A stretch of DNA of 64,000 nucleotides from Oryzomonas japonica (lineage in GTDB: Bacteria; Desulfobacterota; Desulfuromonadia; Geobacterales; Pseudopelobacteraceae): the NCBI RefSeq assembly GCF_008802365.1, contig NZ_VZQZ01000004.1:271728-335727 (forward strand). The letters run 5' to 3'. Made by a program: the position numbers and the translations under genes. How positions within the stretch are numbered: the first letter of the stretch is position 1; every line of letters begins with the position of its first letter. Below, in pieces: positions 44,426 to 54,251 of the stretch. The notes under the pieces were generated by a model. The model saw only the letters and a program-made list of their open reading frames with translations. It made no database searches and was not told the DNA's origin.

Positions 44426-46144
44426 ATGCAGTCGTACCGGCGGAAAAAAATCGGCACGATCCTTATCGAACGCGGTGCGCTCGATAAGGATCAATTGCCG
44501 GTCGTGCTCGATAAATTGACTACCAGCAAGCTGCGTTTCGGGGAAATCTGCATCCAGGAGGGGCTGATCAGCGACGACGACCTGGCCCATGCCCTGGCCG
44601 AGCAGTTCAATCTGGACTACGTCGATCTGGCCAGCTTCAAGCCGGATGAGGATCTGCTCAATTCGCTGCCGCCCGATGCCCTCTACCGTTTCCGCTTTGT
44701 ACCGCTGGAAATGACCGAGGACTTCATGGTGGTGGCCGTTGCCGACCCCACGGACGTGGTGAAGCTGGATGAGCTTGAACTCCTGTTCGACCGCCCCCTG
44801 CAGCTCCGCATTGCCGCTGAGTCTGCCGTCGCAATCCTTGCCAAGGCGGGGGAGGGCACGCGCCGGGTGCTTCGCGAGGTCTCGGAAGACTTCATGCTGC
44901 AACTGGTCAAGGAGACCGACCGGGGCGAAGAGGTCCTGTCGGTGGAGAGCATCTCCGAAGACACGAGCCCGATCATCAAACTGGTCAACAGCACCATTCT
45001 TGACGCTCTTAACCGCCGGGCCAGCGATATTCACATCGAAACCGGCCACGACGGCGTCGAGATAAAGTACCGCATCGACGGCGTCCTCTACCGGGCCAAC
45101 GACCCCATCGACCTGCATTTCCAGGGACCGATCATTTCGCGTCTCAAGGTCATGAGCGAACTGGATATCTCCGAGCGGCGCATCCCGCAGGATGGACGCT
45201 TCAAGATCCGTTTCAGCGAAAAGTCCATCGACTTCCGCGTTTCCATCATGCCGAGCGCCCTGGGGGAGGATGCGGTTATCCGTATCCTGGACAAGGAGAG
45301 CATCGCCAGCGACATGAAAGGACTGTCCCTGGAAAATCTCGGGGTATGCGAGCGGGAGATCAAGCGGCTGCGCAGAAAAATTCGCGAACCGTACGGCATG
45401 GTACTGGTGACCGGTCCTACCGGTTCGGGCAAGACCACCACCCTGTATGCGGCCCTGACCGAGATTCATACGGGCGAGGACAAGATCATCACCATCGAGG
45501 ACCCCGTGGAGTACATGCTGCGCGGCGTGCTCCAGATTCCGGTCAACGAGAAGAAGGGGCTCACCTTCGCCAAGGGGCTGCGCTCCATCCTGCGTCACGA
45601 CCCGGACAAGATCATGGTCGGCGAGATCCGGGATTCGGAAACCGCCCAGATCGCCGTGCAATCCGCGTTGACCGGCCACCTGGTTTTCACCACGGTGCAC
45701 GCCAACAACGCCTTTGACGTAATCGGGCGTTTCATCCACATGGGGATAGATCCCTACAACTTTGTCTCCTGTCTCAACTGTGTCATGGCGCAGCGCTTGG
45801 TGCGGCGGGTCTGCATGAAATGCCGCCGACCGGTTCGGTACACCGACGACGAGTTGCGGGAGGCAAGGGTCGACCCGGAGTGCACGCGTGATGCCGTCCT
45901 GTACGAGGCGGTGGGGTGCGAGGAGTGCAACGGGACCGGGTACCGGGGACGCACTGCCATTGTGGAGCTTCTTGAATTCAATGATGAGATCAGGGACCTG
46001 ATCATCGCCCGGGTACCGGCAACCCAACTCAAGCAGGCCGCCCACGCAGCAGGGGTGGTTTTTCTGCGGGAGGCCGCCGTTGAAAAGCTTCTTGCCGGAG
46101 AAACGACGCTCAAGGAAGTCAACCGCGTTACTTTCGTGGAATGA
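44426..46144 (+). CDS. Type II secretion / type IV pilus assembly ATPase (GspE/PilB family)
   Basis: 572 residues. An N-terminal MshEN/GspE-N domain (GEICIQEGLISDDDLAHALAEQ) precedes the hexameric ATPase core: Walker A GPTGSGKTTTLYAAL near 329, Walker B DPDKIMVGEIRD, and FTTVHANNA. A tetracysteine zinc motif (CMKCRR, then CEECNGTGYRGR) lies near 467-515. It powers pseudopilus extension. ATG at 44426 follows TAGGAGCGGCA and the gene overlaps its successor in reading frame by the usual few bases only at the end. Cluster context supports the role. Confidence 0.94.
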   Translation: MQSYRRKKIGTILIERGALDKDQLPVVLDKLTTSKLRFGEICIQEGLISDDDLAHALAEQFNLDYVDLASFKPDEDLLNSLPPDALYRFRFVPLEMTEDFMVVAVADPTDVVKLDELELLFDRPLQLRIAAESAVAILAKAGEGTRRVLREVSEDFMLQLVKETDRGEEVLSVESISEDTSPIIKLVNSTILDALNRRASDIHIETGHDGVEIKYRIDGVLYRANDPIDLHFQGPIISRLKVMSELDISERRIPQDGRFKIRFSEKSIDFRVSIMPSALGEDAVIRILDKESIASDMKGLSLENLGVCEREIKRLRRKIREPYGMVLVTGPTGSGKTTTLYAALTEIHTGEDKIITIEDPVEYMLRGVLQIPVNEKKGLTFAKGLRSILRHDPDKIMVGEIRDSETAQIAVQSALTGHLVFTTVHANNAFDVIGRFIHMGIDPYNFVSCLNCVMAQRLVRRVCMKCRRPVRYTDDELREARVDPECTRDAVLYEAVGCEECNGTGYRGRTAIVELLEFNDEIRDLIIARVPATQLKQAAHAAGVVFLREAAVEKLLAGETTLKEVNRVTFVE

Positions 46145-46163
46145 TGGGGACGAACTGACCACT

Positions 46164-47090
46164 ATGCTGTTTACCAAGACCTCACTCGGAGCCGAAATAA
46201 GCCCAACCGGCGTGGCCTTTGCCCTTTTGGGGGGCACCGCCTCTGCACCGCGCCTGGAAAGGGCCGCCTATGTGCCTTTGGCGGCAGGCACCGTGCGCAG
46301 TTCGTTGCGTGAAGCGAATATTCTCGACCCGCAGGCTCTTGTCGATCGTTTCCAAAGCGCCCACAACCTGCTGCTGCATCGTTCCAAACGCCTTTCCCTT
46401 ACCTTGCCGGACTCGGTCGGCCGTATCATGCTGGTGGATATGGAGGGGCGTTTCAAAAACCGGGCCGAAGGCCTGGATATGATCCGCTGGAAGCTGAAGA
46501 AAAACCTCCCGTTCGACGCCGCCGATGCTCACCTGGATTACCAGGTGCTGAAGATCCGCGAGAACGGCGACATGGCCCTGCTGGTGGCCCTGGTTTCCCG
46601 TACGGTCATCGGGCAATACGAGGACGTGCTGGCAACGGCGGGGTTCACGCCGGCCCGGATCGATTTCAACAGCTTCAACCTCTACCGGGCCTTTGATCGA
46701 CGTCTGGGCCTGTTGGACGACTGTATCCTGATCTTTTTCTACAACCACACCCTCGGCATCATGGCCTATCACAACGACATACCCGAGTTCATCCGGGTCA
46801 AAGAGCTTGCCGGCACACCGGCCGTGGATAACCGCGTGTTCATGGAGATCAATAACTCGCTTTTGGTCTATCGCGAGCGTTTTCCCGAACTGAATACGGC
46901 CAATGTGTTCTGTTGCGCCCCTCCCGATGCGGCCCACGCCTTCTGCGAGATGGTTGCCGAAGCAACGGGGGCGGAAGCGACGCTGCTGGAGACCAAAACC
47001 GCCGTAGCGCCCGGCGATGGTGCGCCGGGGGACCAGGAATCGCTCTTTCTCTTTTCAGCCGCCATCGGCGCCGCCCTGAGGAGTCTGTGA
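46164..47090 (+). CDS. PilM-like actin-fold assembly protein
   Basis: 308 residues from the ATG at 46164. It resembles PilM/GspL cytoplasmic parts: start TKTSLGAEISPTGVAFALL, then LPDSVGRIMLVDMEGRF, VSRTVIGQYEDVLATAGFTPARIDFNSFNLYRAF and ALIFFYNHTLGIM. PilM binds the N-terminal tail of PilN and links it to the ATPase. Here the sequence is diverged and could act as GspL. The neighbours (ATPase before, PilN/O/P-like after) support the call; 20 bases separate it from the ATPase gene. Confidence 0.75.
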   Translation: MLFTKTSLGAEISPTGVAFALLGGTASAPRLERAAYVPLAAGTVRSSLREANILDPQALVDRFQSAHNLLLHRSKRLSLTLPDSVGRIMLVDMEGRFKNRAEGLDMIRWKLKKNLPFDAADAHLDYQVLKIRENGDMALLVALVSRTVIGQYEDVLATAGFTPARIDFNSFNLYRAFDRRLGLLDDCILIFFYNHTLGIMAYHNDIPEFIRVKELAGTPAVDNRVFMEINNSLLVYRERFPELNTANVFCCAPPDAAHAFCEMVAEATGAEATLLETKTAVAPGDGAPGDQESLFLFSAAIGAALRSL

Positions 47091-47629
47091 TGCGCTTTAC
47101 CATCAACCTGGCCACCAGAACCTATGTGGATCAGCGGCTGATAAGCCAGGTCTGTTACGTCGCCCTGGCCCTGCTTGCCATCGTGCTGGCGTGGAATGTG
47201 GTGGTTGCGTTCAGCAATTATGGGGAGTTGCAACGCCTGAAAGCGGACATTGCCACCTACGAGGGGCGCCTGAACAGCCGGCCCAAGGACATCCCGGAAC
47301 GGGACTATACCCGTCTGCTGGCGGATATCACCTTTTTCAACGGCGTGTTGGAGCGCAAAGCCTTTAACTGGGTGGGGCTCCTGGGGCAGGTGGAGGATGC
47401 CACGCCCGAAGGCGTCGCCTTGACGTCCCTGGCCCTTGACACGAAAACCGGCGAAATGAAGATCGAAGCCCTGGCGCACTCTTTCGCCAACGTTCGTGCC
47501 TCCATGGAAAAATTCGAAGGATCGGGGGCCTTTACCAAAACGCTGCTTTTGACCCATCACGATGTCTCAATGGGCGAAAAGACCCGCGGCGTGCAATTTT
47601 CCCTTTCATGCAGGATGGCGCCGAAATGA
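47090..47629 (+). CDS. PilN-like inner-membrane assembly protein
   Basis: 179 residues with a short cytoplasmic start (MRFTINLATRTY, the PilM-binding tail pattern), one span near residues 20-42, and a periplasmic ferredoxin-like domain (VGLLGQVEDATPEGVALTSL). The start ATG overlaps the preceding TGA by one base. PilN pairs with PilO in the alignment complex of pili and T2SS. Identification is by position and architecture more than by sequence. Confidence 0.75.
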   Translation: MRFTINLATRTYVDQRLISQVCYVALALLAIVLAWNVVVAFSNYGELQRLKADIATYEGRLNSRPKDIPERDYTRLLADITFFNGVLERKAFNWVGLLGQVEDATPEGVALTSLALDTKTGEMKIEALAHSFANVRASMEKFEGSGAFTKTLLLTHHDVSMGEKTRGVQFSLSCRMAPK

Positions 47630-48174
47630 ACCAGATGATCCTGGAAATAGTTGGCCAGAGGCGGCGTATTCTTGTGGCGCTCCTGGTGCTTTTGTTGCTC
47701 AACATCGCCGTGCTTGCGGTTTTGAAAGGGTATCTGGCTTCCGGCATCAGCGATGCCCAAACCACGTGGGACGACCTGCGGCGTCGCGTGGCGGTTGCCG
47801 GGCAGAACGACGCTTCGGTGATTTACCGGCGGGGCAAGGCCGACCTTGCGCAGTTGCAGACCCGCATTCCCCGCAAAAACGAGTTTCCCCGGTTATTGGG
47901 AGGAATCTTCGACACAGCGGCTTCCGACAGTGTGAAGGTCGTGGCGGTCACCTACAAAGCCGCGCTGGTAAAGGAGAATACGGCGCTCCTGGCCTATGAC
48001 ATCTCCCTGTCCGTTGGCGGCAGTTACGCCGCGGTTAAGAATTTTCTGGCTGACATGCAGAAGCAGAGCGAATTGGTCGTCATCAACAACATGGCCATGG
48101 CAAGCAGTGACCCGTATGAGGAAAACGTCATAATGAGCCTTCATCTGACGGTGTATCTCCGGGAGGCCCCATGA
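47626..48174 (+). CDS. PilO-like inner-membrane assembly protein
   Basis: 182 residues: cytoplasmic start, one span near 17-37, then a coiled coil and ferredoxin-like domain (VKVVAVTYKAALVKENTALLAYDISLSVGGSYAAVKNFLADM). The start overlaps the PilN stop (ATGA at 47626). An alternative start 18 bases upstream exists. It fits PilO in the PilMNOP complex. Low sequence conservation is normal in this family. Confidence 0.75.
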   Translation: MNQMILEIVGQRRRILVALLVLLLLNIAVLAVLKGYLASGISDAQTTWDDLRRRVAVAGQNDASVIYRRGKADLAQLQTRIPRKNEFPRLLGGIFDTAASDSVKVVAVTYKAALVKENTALLAYDISLSVGGSYAAVKNFLADMQKQSELVVINNMAMASSDPYEENVIMSLHLTVYLREAP

Positions 48175-48818
48175 ACCGACAGCGGTTGATTCTGTCCATC
48201 CTGCTGGTTGCGCTGGTTGCGGCCGTGATATGGAGTTTCTGGGCCACACCCCGCCCCAAAGTGGCGCCTCCCGCGAAAAACGCTCCCGGCCAGCGCGGCG
48301 CCCCCGCCAGGGATGCATCGGGACGTACCGCGCCGGCACCGGCTCTGCCGAGCGACAGCCGCATCGTGAGGCTGGATCTGCTTGGCCGCGGGCAGGAGGT
48401 ATTCAAGGGGTATCGCCGCGATATCTTCAGACCGATATTTGTCGATGAGCTCAAGATCATGCAAAACAAGGCTGCGGCGCTTAAAGTGGTCAAACCGCCC
48501 CCATTGCCGCCGCTGCCGCCTCCTCCCCCGCCGTCAAGGATCGTTCCGACACTGACACCCGCGGAGGAGCGGGCGCAACAAAACCGGCGCGAATTGGCAC
48601 GATTCATTTTCAAGGGGTTTCTCAGCAAGGACCAGCAAAAAACCATTTTTTTGTCCAAGGACGGCGCCATATTGCTGGTAAAAAAGGGCGATATCTTCGA
48701 AAGACGATACCGGGCCGCCTCGATTTCCGACCAGGCTTTGACTATTCAGGTTACGGACACCGGTGAAGAGATCGTCATACCGCTCATGGAAAATCTCTCA
48801 CTCAAAGCAGTGCCTTGA
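48171..48818 (+). CDS. PilP/GspC-like periplasmic-linker protein
   Basis: 215 residues with a signal anchor near residues 7-25, a Pro-rich linker (with runs of Pro around 112-125) and a small C-terminal beta-domain (RFIFKGFLSKDQQKTIFLSKDGAILLVKKGDIFE) like the HR domain of GspC or PilP. This domain normally contacts the secretin. It overlaps the PilO gene by four bases and leads into the secretin gene. Confidence 0.72.
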   Translation: MNRQRLILSILLVALVAAVIWSFWATPRPKVAPPAKNAPGQRGAPARDASGRTAPAPALPSDSRIVRLDLLGRGQEVFKGYRRDIFRPIFVDELKIMQNKAAALKVVKPPPLPPLPPPPPPSRIVPTLTPAEERAQQNRRELARFIFKGFLSKDQQKTIFLSKDGAILLVKKGDIFERRYRAASISDQALTIQVTDTGEEIVIPLMENLSLKAVP

Positions 48819-48851
48819 CGTTTGAACACAGTTCCAGAGGAGACGCTACGG

Positions 48852-51539
48852 ATGCGCTATCTGATTCATCTGAACATACTCTGCCTGCTTGGTGCGGTTG
48901 TCTCGCTGTCCGGTTGTACGGGGGGGCGCCAGGCTTTCAGTACGGGCGAAAGATTCGAGACCGAAGGCAGATACGAAGAGGCCATGTACAGCTATGCCGA
49001 GGCCTTTCGCAAAGAACCCGAGGTTGGCGAATACCGGGTGCGTTTTCTCAATGCTCGTCAAAAGGCAGCCGAAAAGCATTACAAAAATGGCCTTGAGCAA
49101 AGCGCCAGGGGGGACTATGCCGCTGCACTGGAAGCGTTCCAGAGCGCCTACGGACTTGACCCCGGCCAGGCTGTGTACAAACAGCAGGCCGAAACGACCG
49201 GCCGCCTGAAGGATGCCCAGACTGCCTTCCAGGAAGGGGTGGACTTCGAAAAGTCCAACAAGTTCAAGGATGCCAGCCGCGCCTTTATCCAAGCTGTGTC
49301 GTTGCGCCCCGACAGCAAGGAGTATCAGGCCGCTCTGCGGCGTGTTGCCGGTATGCGCAAGAGCAAGCTGGAGGGCTTTGAACTGAGCCTCAAATCAAGC
49401 AAACCAATTACGCTCAAGTTCAAGGATGCCAAGATCAAGGATGTCTTCAGCATCCTCACCCGACTTTCCGGCATCAATTTTGTGTTTGACGATGGGGTGA
49501 AGGACCAGAATATCAGCATCTACATGGAAAACGGGACCTTTCAGCAGGCCCTGGAGCTTCTGACCAACATGTTCAAGCTGGGACGCAAGGTGCTGAACGA
49601 AAGTACGGTGATCATCTACCCCAAGCTGCCCGACAAGATCAAACAGTACGAAGAGATGGAGGTGCGCACCTTCCACCTCAACTATCTGGATGCCAAGAAG
49701 GCGATCAACCTGATCCGGGGCATGATGCAGGTGCGTAAGATCCAGGTCAATGAAGACGCCAACTCAATCATTGTCCGCGACACCAAGGACGTGGTGGACG
49801 TGGTGGACAAGATTCTGGACGCCCATGATGTCCCCGAGCCTGAAGTCGTGCTTGATGTGGAGGTGGTGGAGCTCAATGATACGAACACGGAAAACGTGGG
49901 ACTGCTGCTGAATTCCTACAACGTACAGCTGGGGGGCTTTGCGCCGGACGGCACGGCGCTCTCTTCGAGCCTTGCAACGACAGCATCGGCATCGACAACC
50001 TCGTCGACCTCTTCTTCGTCAACCATCAGCAGCCTGATCCGCGCCTTTTCGATCAAGGGGTATGGCGGCTACGTGACCGTGCCCAACGCTACCTACAATT
50101 TCGGCAAGACACTGGCCAAGGGCGAGGTGCTGTCCAACCCCAAGGTCAGGGTCAAAAACAAGGAGAAGTCCAAGTTCACGGTCGGCACAAGGGTGCCGAT
50201 CACCACTACGACCACCACCAACTCCACGACCAGCGTCAACGTCCAGTACGTGGATGTGGGGGTCAAGGTCAATGCCGAGCCGACCATCCAGCTTAATAAT
50301 GAAGTTACCATAAAGCTGTCCCTCGAAGTAAGTTCGATCCTTTCCACCGAAACCGTGGGCAGTACGGACAGCGCCACAAAGGTCGTCACCATCGGCACCC
50401 GCAACCTTGAAACCGTGCTCAGCCTGAAAGACGGCGAAACCAGTGTCATCGGCGGCTTGATATCGCGCACGAACAGCGACAGCAAGAGCAAGGTGTTCCT
50501 GCTGGGGGACCTGCCGCTCATCGGGCCGCTCCTCTCCAATTCCAACGGCAGCAAAGCCAAGACGGAGCTGGTGCTGGCGATCACCCCCCGGTTGGTACGA
50601 GGCGTGACCGTGCCCCAGATCGACCTATCCGCATTCATGTCCGGCAAGGAGGACGATCCTTCCCTGTCCCGGCCGCTGGCAGCTTTCGAAGAGGAACCGG
50701 TCTTTGCGACGGATGGCACTGCGCCCGCTTCCCAGGCCGAGGTGGTTACGGATAAAACGCTGCGTGAACTTGCCGACAAAAATGCAGTGCGGCGGCCAAG
50801 CGGACGGGTCAATACGCCACGTCGTTCCCCAGCTCCCGCACCCGTGCCCCAGGAATCGGTGACGTCTGTCCCCCCTGCCCAGCAGATTGCCGGCCAGGAA
50901 AAACCGTCTCCGGAGGCGTCTGCCGCGAATGGGCAGGTTCCCCTGCAACAGGCCGAAAAGGAGCGTCTGGCAAAGGCTGCGGCCGATCAGGAGCGGATCG
51001 CGGCCGAGAAGGCCGAACAAGCTGTGCCCGCAACGGTACCCGCGAAAGGGGGAGCAGCTCCTCCGTCGGTGGTTCTTGCCCCTGAACAGGCCCCGCCTGC
51101 CCAGCCGGGCCAAGGTGCGGCATCCACCCGTGGGCTGCTCCAGATTGCGGCGCCAAGCGGCATAGTCGTCGGTCAACAGTTCAGTATCGATGCCAGGGTC
51201 AGTTTTGCGCAGAATCTAGCCCACACACCTTTTACCCTCACCTACGACCCGAGCAGCGTCGAGTTCGTTTCGGCTACGGAAGGGGCGTTTCTGAAACAGG
51301 ATGGAAAGCCGATAACCTTCGGCTTGGCTGTGGACCCGGCGGGAGGAGCGGTCACGGTCTCCCTGGCCCGGGTAGCCGGGAGCGGTGGGGTCTCCGGCGG
51401 CGGAACGCTTGCAAGTTTTGTTTTCAAGGCGAAAAAACAGGGGCAAACAAATTTCGGATTCGGCACGGTGAACTTCACCTCTGCCGATGGCGTGCCGTTC
51501 GAGATGGTGCCGTTCGTAAAACCTGTCGACGTACTGTAG
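48852..51539 (+). CDS. Secretin with N-terminal TPR region and C-terminal cohesin domain
   Basis: 895 residues from the ATG at 48852 with GAGGAG about nine bases before. The signal peptide ends in the lipobox LSGC (Cys near 21), so it is a lipoprotein. Residues 30-165 form TPR-like repeats, then N-domains (SILTRLSGINFVFDDGVK; RTFHLNYLDAKKAINLIRGMM), and the secretin core (about 360-590) with LSNPKVRVKNKEKSKF and GDLPLIGPLLSN. A Pro/Ala/Glu-rich linker (600-750) leads to a cohesin-type domain (about 755-885: GIVVGQQFSIDARV, LTYDPSSVEFVSA). Secretins form the outer-membrane pore. The cohesin tail would sit at the outside face or periplasm. Confidence 0.9.
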   Translation: MRYLIHLNILCLLGAVVSLSGCTGGRQAFSTGERFETEGRYEEAMYSYAEAFRKEPEVGEYRVRFLNARQKAAEKHYKNGLEQSARGDYAAALEAFQSAYGLDPGQAVYKQQAETTGRLKDAQTAFQEGVDFEKSNKFKDASRAFIQAVSLRPDSKEYQAALRRVAGMRKSKLEGFELSLKSSKPITLKFKDAKIKDVFSILTRLSGINFVFDDGVKDQNISIYMENGTFQQALELLTNMFKLGRKVLNESTVIIYPKLPDKIKQYEEMEVRTFHLNYLDAKKAINLIRGMMQVRKIQVNEDANSIIVRDTKDVVDVVDKILDAHDVPEPEVVLDVEVVELNDTNTENVGLLLNSYNVQLGGFAPDGTALSSSLATTASASTTSSTSSSSTISSLIRAFSIKGYGGYVTVPNATYNFGKTLAKGEVLSNPKVRVKNKEKSKFTVGTRVPITTTTTTNSTTSVNVQYVDVGVKVNAEPTIQLNNEVTIKLSLEVSSILSTETVGSTDSATKVVTIGTRNLETVLSLKDGETSVIGGLISRTNSDSKSKVFLLGDLPLIGPLLSNSNGSKAKTELVLAITPRLVRGVTVPQIDLSAFMSGKEDDPSLSRPLAAFEEEPVFATDGTAPASQAEVVTDKTLRELADKNAVRRPSGRVNTPRRSPAPAPVPQESVTSVPPAQQIAGQEKPSPEASAANGQVPLQQAEKERLAKAAADQERIAAEKAEQAVPATVPAKGGAAPPSVVLAPEQAPPAQPGQGAASTRGLLQIAAPSGIVVGQQFSIDARVSFAQNLAHTPFTLTYDPSSVEFVSATEGAFLKQDGKPITFGLAVDPAGGAVTVSLARVAGSGGVSGGGTLASFVFKAKKQGQTNFGFGTVNFTSADGVPFEMVPFVKPVDVL

Positions 51540-51549
51540 CGTTGCGGCC

Positions 51550-52047
51550 GTGATCTCGAACCGATTCATATCATGCCGCGGGGTCAGCCTGGTTGAGCTG
51601 ATCGTGACGATGACCATTCTGGCGATACTGGCGTCGGTCATCATGCCGATGATGCAGATGACCGCTGTCAGAACCCGCGAGATTGAATTGCACCGCAATT
51701 TGCGCATCATCCGCACCGCCATAGACGAGTTCCAGAGGAGTTACAAAAAGGCCGAACTGGAAGGGAAAATTCCCAAATCCCTGGATAAGTCGGGGTGTCC
51801 GGAAACGTTGCAGCAATTGGTGGATGGGTACGATTTCGGCGGCCTGTACTCGACCAAAAAGAAGTTTCTGCGCAGGATACCGCCCGATCCGATGAATCCA
51901 CCCCAGCCGGGGAAAGAGCCTGAGTGGGGCATGCGATCCTATGCCGACAAGTCGGATTCCACCACGTGGGGCGGCGAAGATGTCTACGATGTGTACTCAA
52001 AGAGTGAGGGAACGGCCATTGATGGGACGAAATACAACGAGTGGTGA
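51550..52047 (+). CDS. Pseudopilin (type II secretion) I
   Basis: 165 residues. A prepilin signal with the cleavage pattern G-VSLVELIVTMTILAILASV near residue 11 leads into the N-terminal hydrophobic helix. The globular part has a C-terminal segment KKFLRRIPPDPMNPP and WGMRSYAD like the major pseudopilin GspG. Start at 51550 is GTG and a ribosome site is weak; the gene follows the secretin by ten bases. Whether it is major or minor is not certain. Confidence 0.85.
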   Translation: MISNRFISCRGVSLVELIVTMTILAILASVIMPMMQMTAVRTREIELHRNLRIIRTAIDEFQRSYKKAELEGKIPKSLDKSGCPETLQQLVDGYDFGGLYSTKKKFLRRIPPDPMNPPQPGKEPEWGMRSYADKSDSTTWGGEDVYDVYSKSEGTAIDGTKYNEW

Positions 52048-52525
52048 GTGCTGCACACTGTGGTTTCGTACCCGGCCGGCTCCAGGCGGCCTTCCGGGCG
52101 ACAGCCGCGGCTTTACCCTGATCGAGTTGATGATCGTGGTCTCGATCATCGGCATCCTGGCGGCCATTGCCGTGCCCAACTACCAGTGGGGCATCATCAA
52201 GACCAAGGAAGCGGTGCTGCGCGAGGATCTGCACAATTTGCGCAGCGTCATCGATCAGTATTATGCCGATCAGGGGAAGTATCCCGACTCGCTCAGCGAC
52301 CTGACGGATAAGAAACATCAATATCTGCGCGACATCCCCAAGGACCCCTTTACCAAAAAGGATGACTGGCAACCCGAGGCCCCCCCTACCGATACGCAGT
52401 CGGTCCCTGGAGGTGCCACGCCTGTGTCGGGAGGCGGCTCCGGAGCCGGCCTGGGCAATGTGTGGGATGTCCACAGTAACTCGGATCTGGTGGGGACCAA
52501 TGGTATTCCTTATAGGGAGTATTGA
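52022..52525 (+). CDS. Pseudopilin (type II secretion) II, GspG-like
   Basis: 167 residues from the ATG at 52022. The leader is about 35 residues, longer than usual, before the cleavage pattern G-FTLIELMIVVSIIGILAAIAVP; a later start is possible. The segment LREDLHNLRSVIDQYYADQGKYPDSL and DIPKDPFTKKDDW matches the GspG major pseudopilin. It overlaps the previous gene by 26 bases. The block ends here. Confidence 0.85.
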   Translation: MGRNTTSGECCTLWFRTRPAPGGLPGDSRGFTLIELMIVVSIIGILAAIAVPNYQWGIIKTKEAVLREDLHNLRSVIDQYYADQGKYPDSLSDLTDKKHQYLRDIPKDPFTKKDDWQPEAPPTDTQSVPGGATPVSGGGSGAGLGNVWDVHSNSDLVGTNGIPYREY

Positions 52526-52632
52526 TGGCTCCGGTATACTCTCCGCGATCCCGCGCAGTGCGTATTGTTTCCAGATGAAACTCCAATGCCCCCAAATTCT
52601 GTTTTTGTTGAGCTTTGCTCCAGGTACTCGAA

Positions 52633-53322
52633 ATGATCCAACTACATAATGTTTTCCTGGCATACCAAAAGGATGCCACGGCCTTAAACGGCATCAACCT
52701 GCGGATCGAAAAAGGGGAGTTTGTCTTCCTGACCGGCCCGTCCGGGGCGGGAAAGACCACGTTGCTGCGTCTTTTGTACGGTGCTCTCACCCCCACTCGC
52801 GGGCAGGTGCTGATCGACGGCCAGAATGTCTCCCGCATGACCCCGTCCCAGATCCCTTTTCTTCGGCGCAGCGTCGGGGTTGTGTTTCAGGACTTCAAGC
52901 TGCTCCCGAATCGGACGGTCTTCGAAAACGTCTCCATCACCCTAGAGGTGCTGGGGTGGGGGAGGGCGGATATCGGCAAAAAGGTCATGCACGTGCTGAA
53001 ACAGATGGGCATGGAGTCCAAAATCGCCATGACCCCTCAGCGCCTTTCCGGCGGGGAACAACAGCGGGTGGCCCTGGCGCGGGCCCTGGTGAACGACCCG
53101 AAGATTCTCGTTGCGGATGAACCGACCGGAAATCTCGACGACGCCAACAAAAACCAGATTCTTAATATCTTCAAGGAAGCCAATGTGCGGGGGACGACGG
53201 TCGTGGTCGCCACCCATGACCGCCGGCTTATCGATAATTGCCACAAACGGCTGGTAACCCTCAGCAAGGGAGAGATCGTTGAACAGGTGGAAAAAGAAAG
53301 TACCCCCGGCGAATCAGCCTAA
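52633..53322 (+). CDS. ftsE: Cell division ATP-binding protein FtsE
   Basis: 229 residues. ABC ATPase of the FtsEX complex that controls cell-wall hydrolases at the septum. Walker [10 protein letters not shown] near 38, signature [15 protein letters not shown] near 138, Walker [13 protein letters not shown] and the switch His in VVATHD are intact. The ATG at 52633 follows a weak CAGGTA site. FtsX overlaps its end by 44 bases. Confidence 0.93.
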   Translation: MIQLHNVFLAYQKDATALNGINLRIEKGEFVFLTGPSGAGKTTLLRLLYGALTPTRGQVLIDGQNVSRMTPSQIPFLRRSVGVVFQDFKLLPNRTVFENVSITLEVLGWGRADIGKKVMHVLKQMGMESKIAMTPQRLSGGEQQRVALARALVNDPKILVADEPTGNLDDANKNQILNIFKEANVRGTTVVVATHDRRLIDNCHKRLVTLSKGEIVEQVEKESTPGESA

Positions 53323-54247
53323 CATACGCCCTAATCTTGCTGGCGAAGGGTTCGGGGGCCGGCTCGGCTATTATTTCACCCGCGCCTTGACCAACATCCG
53401 GCAGAATGTCTTTGTCAATGTGGTGACGGTGGGCACGATCACCCTGGCGCTCCTGATCGTTTCGCTGTTTCTCCTGGTGTTTGTCAACCTGGAGAATGCC
53501 GCGGAGAACTGGAGCGAGCGGGTGCAGGTGACGGTCTATTTCGACCGCGAGTTGAGCGCCCAGGAACAGACGGCGCTGCGCGGCAAAATCATGGCCTTGG
53601 GCGGTGTGTCCCGCATCGGCTACGTGTCCCGGGATGAGGCGTTCAAGCGCTTTGTCGGCAGACTCCGGGGACAGGAGACACTGCTTGAGGGGGTCAGGTC
53701 CGACATCCTGCCCACCTCCCTCGAGATCTCCCTCAAACGGGCGAACCGTGATACCCGCGGGGTCGAGACGTTTGTCGCCTCCCTGAAGGGCATTCCGGGC
53801 ATCACCGAGGTGCAGTACGGCGAGGAGTGGGTTCGGCGTTTCAATACCTTCCTGAACTTCATGCGGATGCTCGGGGCGCTGTTGGGCGGCTTCCTGGTGG
53901 TAGCTGTGGTCTTTATCGTTTCCAACACCATCAAGCTGACCATTTACTCCCGTCGTGACGAACTGGAAGTTATGGCGCTGGTGGGCGCCACGCGGTTCTT
54001 CATCAAGGCACCCTTTCTCATCGAAGGGATCATCCAGGGGGCGGTGGGCGCGGCGCTTGCCGTTGGCCTGCTGTGGGGATTGTACGAGGGGTTTCTCCAC
54101 AATGCGGGAAGTTTTCTGACCTTCAACCCGGCGGCCTCCGGGCTGGCCTTTCTCCCAATCGAGTATGTGGGGGCTCTTGCCGTGGCCGGCATTCTGCTCG
54201 GTTTTGTCGGCAGCCTCACGTCTCTCAAACGCTTTATTACCGTCTAA
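53279..54247 (+). CDS. ftsX: Cell division membrane protein FtsX
   Basis: 322 residues, TTG start at 53279 (GGGAGAG is five bases upstream). Four spans: near 45-70, 200-222, 245-270 and 285-310, with a periplasmic loop of about 100 residues after the first ([16 protein letters not shown]) that binds the murein hydrolase activator. The start overlaps ftsE by 44 bases in another frame, so the two are strongly coupled. Confidence 0.92.
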   Translation: MNRWKKKVPPANQPNIRPNLAGEGFGGRLGYYFTRALTNIRQNVFVNVVTVGTITLALLIVSLFLLVFVNLENAAENWSERVQVTVYFDRELSAQEQTALRGKIMALGGVSRIGYVSRDEAFKRFVGRLRGQETLLEGVRSDILPTSLEISLKRANRDTRGVETFVASLKGIPGITEVQYGEEWVRRFNTFLNFMRMLGALLGGFLVVAVVFIVSNTIKLTIYSRRDELEVMALVGATRFFIKAPFLIEGIIQGAVGAALAVGLLWGLYEGFLHNAGSFLTFNPAASGLAFLPIEYVGALAVAGILLGFVGSLTSLKRFITV

Positions 54248-54251
54248 ATCA

